From NCBI GenBank assembly GCA_001508155.1, contig LGFI01000010.1:1-64000 (forward strand): a DNA stretch of 64,000 nucleotides, given 5' to 3'. The position numbers were made by a program, and so were the translations under genes. A model generated the notes under the pieces. That model worked only from the letters and a program-made list of their open reading frames with translations. It was not told where the DNA came from and made no database searches. Origin of the DNA: Acetothermia bacterium 64_32 (GTDB taxonomy: Bacteria > Bipolaricaulota > Bipolaricaulia > Bipolaricaulales > Bipolaricaulaceae). Position 1 is the stretch's first letter. The number at the start of each line of letters is the position of its first letter. Positions 1 to 7,277 of this stretch are shown here, piece by piece.

Positions 1-50
1 CGATCGTCTCGGTAGGATGGACGCGGTTAACCAGGATAGGCGGGCCGAAA

Positions 51-64
51 GTAATCCGGATTAC
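51..64. repeat. Perfect 14-bp palindrome, possible operator
   Basis: The sequence GTAATCCGGATTAC is a perfect palindrome without spacer. It lies beyond the terminator of the ATPase gene on the minus strand and would sit upstream of whatever gene lies outside the left edge. It could be a protein-binding site for a small dimeric regulator; no promoter can be assigned with certainty. Confidence 0.3.
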
Positions 65-107
65 ATAGGGTGCCTTTCTAGTGGACTTTTCCCCGGCACT
101 GATCTTG

Positions 108-128
108 AAAAAAGCCCCGCCGGAGGCT
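108..128 (-). terminator. Rho-independent terminator after the DUF4143 ATPase gene
   Basis: Read on the minus strand, AGCCTC-CGGC-GGGGCT forms a six-pair stem (one G-T pair) with a four-base loop, followed directly by six T residues. It begins 39 bases after the stop codon of the ATPase gene, the expected place for an intrinsic terminator. Confidence 0.65.
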
Positions 129-167
129 CCTCACGCTAAACACGTACGTCTTCCTAAACTTTGGGCC

Positions 168-1472
168 TCAACTCATAAGCCAAGAAAAGGCGGGGTGTAG
201 CTGTATGTTCGCAGGAATGTAAAGAGCTCTCTCCGGTTTCAGGGTGATCAAATGGAGGGTTGCCTGCGGATAGAGCTCAGCAGCGGCCAGAAGGGCGCGA
301 ACTTCGTGCTCCCTGGTTTCTGGATCGCCCAACTCGGCCGACACCTGGACAAGCTCCTGTCGGCCGTCGCAATAACGGGCCAAGAAATCAACCTCGAACC
401 CCTCTGGGGTGCGGACATATCGGACTTCTGCTCCCCTCCGTTCGAGTTCCAAGAGCACGACCGTCTCCAGGGCTTGCCCGATATCGGGGTGGCCGGAGCG
501 GTCGAACACCGGGATAAAGCCGGGATCCACGGGATAGACCTTGCGGGGATTCACCATCCTCTTCCGTTCGGAAGAGGCATCGATCCACACCTGCCTGATC
601 AGGAAAGCGTCTTCGAGATAACCGATGAATTCGTGCAGTGTGTCCTTACTCACTGGAATCCCCTGGGAACGCAGGTCACGGTGGAAGCGGTGAACGCTGA
701 ACAGGCCACCGGGAGCTCCGAGCAAGTGCCGGATAAGCCAGCGGAGGGCGGTCACATTGGAAACGGAGTGTCGTTCCACCACGTCCCGCAGGAGAACCAC
801 GTCCACATAGCTTTTGAGGAGCTCATACCGATCGCGGGGCTCCAGCCCTTGGACCTCGGGGAACCCGCCGACCCGCAAGTACTCATGTAAGTCACGCTGC
901 AAGGCCGAGCGGGTGGCTTTGGGGAGGCGGTTCACCGGTGTTTCCGGTTCCCGTCCATGGTGACGCAGATATTCGCGGAAGCTGAAAGGGAAGAGGGCCA
1001 CCTCCACTGCTCGTCCCCGCATGCTGGTGGCCACCTCGCGGCTCAGGAGGGCCGCCGAAGAGCCCGTTATGAACACCTCGGCCAGCTCTGTGTCGAGTAA
1101 GCGGCGGACGAATCCTTCCCAGCCGGGCACGTTCTGGATCTCGTCGAAAAGGAAAAGGACACGCTGTCTGTCCCTGAATTCGGGGTAAAGGGAGTAGTAC
1201 TCTTCGAGAACGAGATGGAGGTCGTCAGAGGACATGCCGGCCAGGCGTTCGTCCTCGAAGTTGAAGTAGAGGAGGGACTCGCGTGGTACCCCCTGTGCGA
1301 GGCGCTCGCTGATCACTTGCCAAAGGAAGGTGGTTTTACCCACCCGCCGCATGCCCACCACGGCAAAGGCTTTGCCGGGGACTTGCGGGAGGCGCACATC
1401 CCGGGGTGTGAACGGGGGAGGCGCCATGGCCAAGGCATCCACGATCTTCTGGTGAACCAGCTCCCTTAACAT
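168..1472 (-). CDS. AAA-family ATPase with C-terminal DUF4143 nuclease-like domain
   Basis: Belongs to the widespread AAA_14/DUF4143 proteins, P-loop ATPases of unproven cellular role often found beside mobile DNA. The P-loop GMRRVGKT is at residues 40-47, the Walker B FLFDE at about 107-111 and a sensor-type ITGSSA at about 135-140. The DUF4143 part (roughly residues 195-400) ends in a restriction-endonuclease-like fold with EVDF and a Q-V-S pattern. The ATG at 1472 is chosen because AGGAGG stands five bases before it; an in-frame start 54 bases upstream lacks such a site. The gene stands alone, followed by a terminator, next to transposase debris. The 434-residue length is normal for the family. 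Confidence 0.85.
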   Translation of the reverse strand: MLRELVHQKIVDALAMAPPPFTPRDVRLPQVPGKAFAVVGMRRVGKTTFLWQVISERLAQGVPRESLLYFNFEDERLAGMSSDDLHLVLEEYYSLYPEFRDRQRVLFLFDEIQNVPGWEGFVRRLLDTELAEVFITGSSAALLSREVATSMRGRAVEVALFPFSFREYLRHHGREPETPVNRLPKATRSALQRDLHEYLRVGGFPEVQGLEPRDRYELLKSYVDVVLLRDVVERHSVSNVTALRWLIRHLLGAPGGLFSVHRFHRDLRSQGIPVSKDTLHEFIGYLEDAFLIRQVWIDASSERKRMVNPRKVYPVDPGFIPVFDRSGHPDIGQALETVVLLELERRGAEVRYVRTPEGFEVDFLARYCDGRQELVQVSAELGDPETREHEVRALLAAAELYPQATLHLITLKPERALYIPANIQLHPAFSWLMS

Positions 1473-1629
1473 TTGTCCTCCTACGAAGGACATTATGGCA
1501 AAAATTTGTCCTTCATGCAAGTACAATCATGGCGGCGGGTGTTTCGCTCCCTTTCTGATTGTGGAGGGAAGAAAGACCCACCCCATGTCAAACGCGAATG
1601 TAAGGGCCCAAAGGCTCACGCAAGCGCAT

Positions 1630-2250
1630 GGGTTCGGGCTGGTTTAAAAAGCACCCCTTTCCTGGACGAGGTGGGCCAAGAAACCAACCGTGGTGTTCGA
1701 GCCCACCAGCACTTCCTCCCGATCCTTGGAGTCCCTTTGCCGCTCCAGGAAGCTCCGTTGTTGGCGGTTGAATCCCCGCATCCTCCCTAACCTGCGGGAA
1801 GTGAGCTGTGGTCGGCCGAAAACAGATCACACGGATGCCGGTACGGCCAAGACCGGGGCCCAGGACAACCCCTGGAGGAAGAGCACCTGGGACGGGCTCT
1901 TAAGGTTTACCTTGCTTGCTGTGCCCAGGCACAAAAGGCCACGATCGCCTGCGGCTGACTACGGGAGGCCCTGTCCCACTCCCCCGACACTCCGGCCAAG
2001 ATCGTGGAAGACCTGGAACGCGAAACAGATCGGTTGAAGCTAAGGGAGGAGGAGATGCTCTCCCAGGCCCAAGCCTGCATCGAGGGGGATGAGGAAGCCC
2101 AACGGGGTTACGCCTTGCTCCGCAGGGTCCCTGGGGTGGGATGGGTTACCGCTACAGTGCTAATGGCCTTGTTCCGGCGGCATCCAGGGGCCAATCGGGA
2201 GGAGATCGTGGCCGTGGTGGAGGACCCCGAGCCTCCCGTATTCCACCCGC
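1630..2250 (+). pseudogene. Decayed IS110-family transposase
   Basis: Pieces of an IS110 (DEDD) transposase can be read in different frames. From about 1690 the frame gives VVFEPTST, resembling the conserved central segment of the DEDD domain, followed near 1820 by a KTDHTDA block like the usual KTD-x-xDA. From about 1959 to 2190 another frame gives an ALEREI-like coiled coil (VEDLERETDRL) and then LLRRVPGVGWVTA, the helix-hairpin-helix of the Transposase_20 domain. Stops (for example TGA at 1956) and frameshifts separate them and no intact start is visible. No terminal repeats are expected for IS110, so the ends are only approximate. Confidence 0.7.
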
Positions 2251-2560
2251 AAGGTGAACTTGCCCTCGTTCCAAGGGGCGAGCGGGTCCTCCACCGCCAG
2301 CCCGATCTCCACCTCCTCGGCCGCCACGGGAAGCCGGTCCAAGGCCTCCAGGGACACGACCCTCAGCATGGCCGGGTTCTCCAGACGGTCCCGAGCGGCG
2401 GCTCCCTGAGGTCGGCTGGCCCCCAAAACTCCATCTCTTCGAACTGAAAAGAAAGCCGAGCGAGGAACGCCAGGCCGGCCCGCTGGGGGATGTGGAAGGC
2501 GGCCCGCACCATGTCCAGAAACGGGCTCAGGTCATCTATAGGGCGAACCTCGCCGGCCAT
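2210..2560 (-). pseudogene. Remnant of an Eis-like GNAT N-acetyltransferase
   Basis: An ATG at 2560 opens a short frame (EVRPIDDLSPFLDMVRAAF) resembling the N-terminus of Eis-type GNAT acetyltransferases. It then jumps to a segment (SFQFEEMEFWGP) that resembles the end of the second acetyltransferase-like domain, implying an internal deletion. After a frameshift near 2390 the next frame reads ENPAMLRVV and EVEIGLAVEDP, which look like the sterol-carrier-like C-terminal domain. The copy is clearly too short (about 115 codons against roughly 400) and broken. Its 3' end abuts the transposase remnant. Family assignment is from memory of the fold's motifs. Confidence 0.55.
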
Positions 2561-2630
2561 GGCGCCATTAGGGAGGGTGACCCAAGCCCTCTTCCACGTC
2601 TACCCACGCGAAACAGCGAACCGGTTTTGG

Positions 2631-3326
2631 CTAATCAGGAAGCACCAGGGCGAACCCGACCGACAGCTCCCTGGCCCCGGGGAAGGCGGCGAGGAGCGCG
2701 GCCGTGGGGCCGTCCCCGGTGCAGTGCCCCGGGGCCACCGAGCTTGTGGTCTCCCGGAGATCGCGGATGACCTCGGCCAGCTTTCCCTCCGGGGTGCCGG
2801 CCAAGTGAAAGCCCCCCAGGACAAGAGCCAACCTTCCCCCAGCTATCCGGGCTGCCCGGGCGGCCATCCGGGCTATCCCGGGATGGGCGCAGCCGGTGAC
2901 GAGGACCGGGCCCTCTTCGGTGGCGATCACAAAGCCGTGTTCTTTCACCCTCCGGCCCATGGTCCCGGTGGACCACAGCCCCTCCCCCAGCCGTCGAGGG
3001 CCCTTGACCAAGATAAGCTCCGCCTTGGCCGCCCGGGGGCGGAGGTATCCCTCCATGACCCAAGGGGCCCAGATGCGAACCCCCTTGGCTTCCTCCAATA
3101 CATAGGAGAGGCCGCCGACGTGGTCGCAGTGGGGATGGGAGAGGAAGACATCGGTGAGCTGGGATAGATCTACGCCCAGCTTCTCCACGTTGTGCTCGAG
3201 GACCAGCCGATCCGCCCCGGCGTCGAACAGGATCTTTCTGTCTTGAACCTCAATCAGGGCGGAAAAACCCCAACCCTCCCTGAGGGGCGGCCGGGCCACG
3301 TTGTCGTAGAGGATCAGGATCCGCAA
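2631..3326 (-). CDS. Metallo-beta-lactamase-fold hydrolase (ribofuranosylaminobenzene-5'-phosphate synthase-like subgroup)
   Basis: A 231-residue single-domain protein with the metal site H64-x-H66-x-D68-H69 in SHPHCDHVGG, a later TGCAHPGI histidine and a C-terminal GGFHLAG motif. This combination is typical of the metallo-beta-lactamase subgroup annotated as 7,8-dihydropterin-6-yl-methyl-4-(beta-D-ribofuranosyl)aminobenzene-5'-phosphate synthase or related redox hydrolases; the true substrate is unknown. The start is TTG at 3326, only six bases after the ferredoxin stop codon and without a strong ribosome-binding site, so translation is probably coupled to the ferredoxin. It is the last gene of the feo-associated operon. 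Confidence 0.8.
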   Translation of the reverse strand: MRILILYDNVARPPLREGWGFSALIEVQDRKILFDAGADRLVLEHNVEKLGVDLSQLTDVFLSHPHCDHVGGLSYVLEEAKGVRIWAPWVMEGYLRPRAAKAELILVKGPRRLGEGLWSTGTMGRRVKEHGFVIATEEGPVLVTGCAHPGIARMAARAARIAGGRLALVLGGFHLAGTPEGKLAEVIRDLRETTSSVAPGHCTGDGPTAALLAAFPGARELSVGFALVLPD

Positions 3327-3332
3327 CGTCGT

Positions 3333-3656
3333 CTAGGAGATGGCCCCGGTGGGGCAGGCCGAAGCACAGACCTTGCAGCCCCGGCACAGGGCGGCGTTCA
3401 CTGTCGCCTTGCCGTCCTTGATCTCGATGGCCCCAAATGGGCAGGCCTTGGCGCACTCCCCGCAGCCGACGCACTTCTCCACGTCCACAGTGGGGATGGT
3501 CGCGGTGGGAGGCGCGCCGGCGAACCCGGCCCCGCCGCCCATGCCTCGGCCCATTCCGCGGCCTCTTCCCATGCCCCGGCCGCGCCCCACGCCACGTCCA
3601 CGCCCCTGTCCTCTGCCACGGCCCCACCAGGGGCCGGTTCCATCACCCCACGGCAT
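3333..3656 (-). CDS. Gly/Arg-rich 2[4Fe-4S] ferredoxin
   Basis: The 107-residue protein has a low-complexity head (residues 1-45) beginning MPWGDGTGPWWGRG and dominated by G, R and M. Two ferredoxin motifs follow: C62, C65, C68, C72 and C91, C94, C97, C101, each ending in C-P. The head resembles DUF5320-type small proteins found next to Mrp/dinitrogenase-cofactor genes in anaerobes. It should carry two low-potential clusters and act as an electron carrier; the function of the head is unknown. The ATG at 3656 has GAGGAGG seven bases upstream and is preferred over a longer frame running into the upstream spacer. Confidence 0.85.
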   Translation of the reverse strand: MPWGDGTGPWWGRGRGQGRGRGVGRGRGMGRGRGMGRGMGGGAGFAGAPPTATIPTVDVEKCVGCGECAKACPFGAIEIKDGKATVNAALCRGCKVCASACPTGAIS

Positions 3657-3680
3657 AGTTCGCCTCCTCAACCCATGTAC

Positions 3681-3701
3681 TGTGTTTATGCACACATTGT
3701 A
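3681..3701 (-). promoter_or_regulatory. Putative CRP/FNR-like operator with -10 element before the ferredoxin gene
   Basis: TGTGT-TTATGC-ACACA (3681-3696) is an inverted repeat with five-base arms and six-base spacer, the geometry of CRP/FNR-family sites. On the minus strand a TACAAT (3701-3696) adjoins it. No convincing -35 hexamer is visible, which would fit an activator-dependent promoter inside the operon. The assignment is tentative. Confidence 0.35.
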
Positions 3702-3733
3702 TCGTCTAAGGGCGTTACCTCCCAGTACGACAG

Positions 3734-4693
3734 TCATCCGCGTGGTGAGGGCAAGCGGCGCAGGTAGAACCGGTGGCCCCGGTATTGGAGCTCGACAAGT
3801 TTTCCGTCCCCAAGCAGCCGGGCCACAATTGACCAATCCGCCCCGTCCCGCACCAACAGCCTTTTCAGCACGTCCTCCCGCATGGGGTGAACTGCGGTGA
3901 TGGAGAGGATGTCCGTCACCGCGTCGCCGGTGGCCGCGAACTCATCCCCCTCGTAGCCGATGAGGAGCTCCACCCGGGGCAGCCGCTCGCTGAAGATCGC
4001 ATAGGCCATGGTAAGTGCCTTTTCGCTGGGGGACTTGACCCAGGGCTCAGCCGGTGGACGGGTGGGGATTGAAATGTAGGCGATATCAGGCTTTACCTGG
4101 GAGAGAAACTCTGCCACGTCCGAAAGTTCTTCGGGGGCGTCGTTTAGCCCCGAAACGAGCATCGTCTCGGTGGCCAGGGTGCCGGAGAACTCGCTGGCGA
4201 ACTCCAGGATCCCCTTTCGGATCCCCTCAAGAGACAAGGTCTTATGGGGACGATTGGTCCTCTCCCAGGTGGCCTCGCGTGCCGCATCCACCTTTAAGGA
4301 GACCCAATCCGCCCGGGAAAGCTCCTCCCGCATCTCCTCCCGGAAGATGAGCGAGGCATTTGAGATCACAGCGATGGGGATCCCGAAGTCCTTCAGGGCC
4401 GCTATTTCCCGGCCCAGGTTGGCATCCAAGGTGGGCTCCCCATCGGGGACGAAGGTGAGATGGTCGACCTTCTCTCCCCGATCTCGCAGCTCTCCCGCCC
4501 TGGCCCGCACGGCCCGGACGATCTCTTCTGGCTCGTAGAATGCCCGGCGCTCTGCCTCCATCCTCAGGGTGCGCCCGAGCTGGCAATAAACGCAGGAGTA
4601 GGAACAGATCTTGGGCGGGATGTTGTTGATCCCCAAGGACCGCCCTAGCCTGCGCGACGGCACCGGCCCAAAAACGTGTCCTTCAGTCTTCAA
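3734..4693 (-). CDS. Radical SAM protein, wyosine-synthetase-like (COG0731 type)
   Basis: The 319-residue protein starts FGPVPSRRLGRSLG and has the radical SAM cysteines C30-x3-C34-x2-C37 in CSYSCVYC, which bind a 4Fe-4S cluster that cleaves S-adenosylmethionine. A C-terminal stretch (about 245-315) looks like a winged helix. The family resembles archaeal TYW1 but lacks the flavodoxin part; the bacterial members have no established substrate. The TTG at 4693 is chosen because GGAGG precedes it by five to six bases and because homologous proteins begin near this point. It lies 14 bases after feoB, so it belongs to the feo transcript; an Fe-S enzyme in an iron-uptake operon is reasonable. Confidence 0.8.
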   Translation of the reverse strand: MKTEGHVFGPVPSRRLGRSLGINNIPPKICSYSCVYCQLGRTLRMEAERRAFYEPEEIVRAVRARAGELRDRGEKVDHLTFVPDGEPTLDANLGREIAALKDFGIPIAVISNASLIFREEMREELSRADWVSLKVDAAREATWERTNRPHKTLSLEGIRKGILEFASEFSGTLATETMLVSGLNDAPEELSDVAEFLSQVKPDIAYISIPTRPPAEPWVKSPSEKALTMAYAIFSERLPRVELLIGYEGDEFAATGDAVTDILSITAVHPMREDVLKRLLVRDGADWSIVARLLGDGKLVELQYRGHRFYLRRLPSPRG

Positions 4694-4707
4694 GTGCCCC
4701 TCCTTTT

Positions 4708-5979
4708 TTATCCTATACCCAGGGCGCGGCCCACTCCCACGATGAGGAGGGCGACGAGATAGGCGAGGATCAGCTCGTAGGCCACGGCGAAAGCGGCCCA
4801 TTTGCCCCCGGCTTCAGCCCGGATCACTCCGATGGTGGCGAGGCACGGCACGTAGATGAGCACAAAAGCTATGAACGCAAAGGCCGAAACGGGCGTCATC
4901 GTGCCAGTTAGCGCCTGACCGATGGCCGCCTCCCCCTCCACCCCATACAGGACCCCGAAGGTCCCCACCACGATCTCCTTCGCCATGAAGCCGGAGATCA
5001 GCGCCACCACCCCCCGCCAGTCGAACCCCAATGGCCGGAAGACCGGGGAAAGGAGCTTCCCGAACCGGCCGAGGTACGAGTCCCCCACCGCCGAGCCCCA
5101 GGGATGTGCAGAGAGGGCCCAGATGAGGATCGCCCCCAAAAGAAGCACCGACCCCGCCTTCTTCAGGAAGACCTTGCCCCGGGTCCAGGTATGCAGGGCG
5201 AGCCCTTTGAGCGTGGGGAGGCTGTAGGGGGGGAGCTCCATGACGAGCGGGGCCGGCCTTCCCCAAAGGACGGTGTGCCGCAGGGCAATCGCCATCCCCA
5301 AAGCAAGGAGGATCCCCAAAAGGTACATGGAGAAGACCACGGTCCCGGCCTGCCCCCCGAAGAAGGCCCCGGCAAGGAGCACGAAGACCGGGAGGCGGGC
5401 CGAACAGGGGATCAAGGGGTTCACCAAGATCGTCAGGATCCTGTCGTGCTCGTCCTCGATGGTGCGGGTGGCCATGATGGCAGGCACATTGCAGCCAAAG
5501 CCGAGGAGCATGGGGATGACCGACTTCCCCGAAAGGCCCACCCGGGTCATCACCCGGTCCCACAAAAAGGCCACCCGGGCCAGGTAACCGGAGTCCTCAA
5601 GGAAGGCCAGGGCCAAAAACAGGAAGAAGATGGGTGGGACAAATGTAAGGATGAATCCCAAGCCCCCAATGATTCCATCGGAAAGAAAGGAGGCCCACCA
5701 GGGGCTCGGGACGGCCTGGGATAGCCACCCCCCCAACGCCGTGAAACCTCGGTCGATGAGGTCCATGAGGGGTGCGGAGAGCTTGAAGGAGAACTGGAAC
5801 ACGAGCCACATGATCCCGAGGAAGATGGGGATCCCGAAGACGCGGGAAAGGAGCAACCGGTCCAGGTACTCTGTAAAGGTTGAACCTTCCCCCTTTCGGC
5901 TCACCACCCCCCGGGCGATCTCCTCACAGATAGCATACCGCCTTTCGGCAAACGGAACCTCTTTATGCTCAGCCTTCAT
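4708..5979 (-). CDS. feoB: Ferrous iron transporter FeoB, separate membrane-domain protein
   Basis: A 423-residue polytopic protein that corresponds to the membrane half of FeoB. After a short hydrophilic start (residues 1-40) come about eight membrane helices. The first Gate motif reads GFGCNVPA (cysteine retained) and the second FMAKEIVVGT. The nucleotide-binding half is encoded by the preceding gene, and the two overlap as ATGA: the ATG here is 5979-5977 and the upstream stop TGA is 5978-5976. GGAGG stands eight bases before this ATG, so it is a real initiation site and not just a frameshift scar. Function: ferrous iron uptake across the inner membrane together with the G-domain protein. 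Confidence 0.9.
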   Translation of the reverse strand: MKAEHKEVPFAERRYAICEEIARGVVSRKGEGSTFTEYLDRLLLSRVFGIPIFLGIMWLVFQFSFKLSAPLMDLIDRGFTALGGWLSQAVPSPWWASFLSDGIIGGLGFILTFVPPIFFLFLALAFLEDSGYLARVAFLWDRVMTRVGLSGKSVIPMLLGFGCNVPAIMATRTIEDEHDRILTILVNPLIPCSARLPVFVLLAGAFFGGQAGTVVFSMYLLGILLALGMAIALRHTVLWGRPAPLVMELPPYSLPTLKGLALHTWTRGKVFLKKAGSVLLLGAILIWALSAHPWGSAVGDSYLGRFGKLLSPVFRPLGFDWRGVVALISGFMAKEIVVGTFGVLYGVEGEAAIGQALTGTMTPVSAFAFIAFVLIYVPCLATIGVIRAEAGGKWAAFAVAYELILAYLVALLIVGVGRALGIG

Positions 5980-6659
5980 TGTCCTGCCTCCGTCGGCTTT
6001 AATGAGACGAACCCTAGGACCTCCTCGTCCCCCTCCAGGGCCCGGATGGCAAGCCACCGGATGGGGTAGCGGGAAAGGGCTTCTCCTCCGCCTCTCCGGA
6101 TCTCCTCCTCCACACGCTTGATCTCGGCTTCAAGGTCTGGTCCGTAGTCCAAGGAGCGTGGCTTGACCCCCTTCTCCACTACCTCCATCACCCTGGTGAG
6201 GAGCTCCTCCACACCTCGGCCCTTGGTAGCCACCATGGGGACCACTGGAACACCGAGCCTTTCCGAAAGTTTTTCCACGTGGATCTGGATCCCCTGTCTT
6301 TCGGCGAGGTCCCACTTGTTCAGGGCCACCACCATGGGCCGCTCGAGTTCGGCGAGCATCAGGGTGAGGTAGAGGTTCCGCTCGAGGTTTGTTGCGTCCA
6401 CGATGTCCACGAGGGTCTGGGGTTTGCCTGACAGGAGGTAATCCCGAGCAATCCGTTGATCTAGGGAGTGCACAGTGAGGCTGTAGATACCGGGAAGATC
6501 TACGAACTTAAGCTCGATTCCTTGGAAACGCCGCCTTCCTTCCCGCCGCTCCACCGTCACCCCGGGCCAGTTGCCCACGTGGTAGTGTCCCCCGGTGAGG
6601 GCGTTGAACAGGGCCGTCTTCCCCACGTTCGGGTTTCCGATAAGCGCTACCTCAACCAT
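5976..6659 (-). CDS. feoB: Ferrous iron transporter FeoB, separate GTPase-domain protein
   Basis: A 227-residue protein equal to the soluble N-terminal half of FeoB. Visible G motifs are G1 GNPNVGKT (8-15), a switch I threonine in WPGVT (T35), G3 DLPG (54-57), G4 NKWD (114-117) and a G5-like VATKG; the rest (about 170-215) matches the helical GDI-like region. The protein stops cleanly where other FeoB proteins continue into the membrane. It overlaps feoA by 13 bases at its start and the membrane-domain gene by the ATGA at its end, so translation of the two halves is probably coupled. Confidence 0.9.
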   Translation of the reverse strand: MVEVALIGNPNVGKTALFNALTGGHYHVGNWPGVTVERREGRRRFQGIELKFVDLPGIYSLTVHSLDQRIARDYLLSGKPQTLVDIVDATNLERNLYLTLMLAELERPMVVALNKWDLAERQGIQIHVEKLSERLGVPVVPMVATKGRGVEELLTRVMEVVEKGVKPRSLDYGPDLEAEIKRVEEEIRRGGGEALSRYPIRWLAIRALEGDEEVLGFVSLKPTEAGQ

Positions 6660-6886
6660 CCACCCCTCCTCACGAGCACCTTTGCCGCCATCCCCAGCCC
6701 CAAGGCGATCCGGCTGCCCCGGATCTCCACCAACACCGGGCCACCCCTGCCAGCAGAGAGGATCCGAACGCGCTGCCCTGGGGTGAGGCCAAGCTCCGCC
6801 AGCCTTTGGGAAAGACCTCGACCTCCCCTGAAACCCACCACCCAGGCCTCTTCCCCGGGGAGGAGCGCGATCAAGGGTACCGGCAT
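6647..6886 (-). CDS. feoA: FeoA-domain protein, second copy
   Basis: A 79-residue SH3-like FeoA protein with the family signature RLAELGLTPGQRVRIL and a C-terminal RIALGLGMAAKVLV, which in FeoA proteins forms the last strands. FeoA is a small cytosolic partner of FeoB. The ATG at 6886 overlaps the stop of the first FeoA gene (TGATG); a GTG three bases upstream is an alternative. Its 3' end runs 13 bases into feoB. Confidence 0.88.
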   Translation of the reverse strand: MPVPLIALLPGEEAWVVGFRGGRGLSQRLAELGLTPGQRVRILSAGRGGPVLVEIRGSRIALGLGMAAKVLVRRGGWLR

Positions 6887-7116
6887 CACTTCACCAGCTC
6901 CACATGTACGAGGTTCGCCTCTCCTTTGCGCAGGGAGAGGTGGTAACCGCGGACCCGGAGGTCCACCGGATCCCCCAAGGGGGCGCGGCGGATGACCTGT
7001 ACGGTGGCCCCCACCGTCACCCCCATGGCCGCGAGCCGCTCGGCCAGGGGACCCTGGGCCGCCACCTTCACCACCCGCCCCCGCTCCCCGGGGGAAAGCT
7101 CAGACAGCCGCCTCAT
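6886..7116 (-). CDS. feoA: FeoA-domain protein, first copy
   Basis: A 76-residue FeoA protein: LSELSPGERGRVV, RLAAMGVTVGATVQVI and a final YHLSLRKGEANLVHVEL. The ATG at 7116 is chosen because AGGAGG lies nine bases upstream; earlier in-frame codons lie inside that site. It is the first gene of the feo operon. Sequence differs clearly from the second copy, so the two are old paralogues that may form a heteromeric partner for the split FeoB. Confidence 0.88.
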   Translation of the reverse strand: MRRLSELSPGERGRVVKVAAQGPLAERLAAMGVTVGATVQVIRRAPLGDPVDLRVRGYHLSLRKGEANLVHVELVK

Positions 7117-7192
7117 GTCCCACCGCCTCCTTTCCATTGCGGACAACCCCCACCCCCTGCCCTCCCCGCGCCCAAACCCACTCGAGCATATC

Positions 7193-7211
7193 GAAATAGA
7201 GTTTCAATTTC
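7193..7211. promoter_or_regulatory. 19-bp dyad upstream of feo, candidate iron-responsive operator
   Basis: GAAATAGAGTTTCAATTTC pairs at seven of nine symmetric positions around a central T. Its 19-bp length and AT-rich arms are like Fur-family boxes, although the sequence is not the classical GATAAT consensus. It lies 77 bases upstream of the first feoA start in the only AT-rich part of an otherwise GC-rich spacer (7117-7277). No confident -35/-10 pair could be assigned there. Confidence 0.45.
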
Positions 7212-7277
7212 TTTATCATTTTAGCGGGTGTGAGGGGGGCATGCAAGGGGGTGGTGGGGTGAAGCTGGAGGGGGTTC

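Noticed and set aside
2004-2447. An intact 147-residue gene of IS110 type
   Set aside because: Only the first part resembles a transposase; the rest runs antisense through the acetyltransferase remnant, so it is a fused shadow of two pseudogenes.
3438-3656. Repetitive Gly/Arg codons as a repeat array or CRISPR
   Set aside because: The GGC/CGG-type repeats are irregular and in frame with the ferredoxin head; there are no spacers. No CRISPR array is present in the window.
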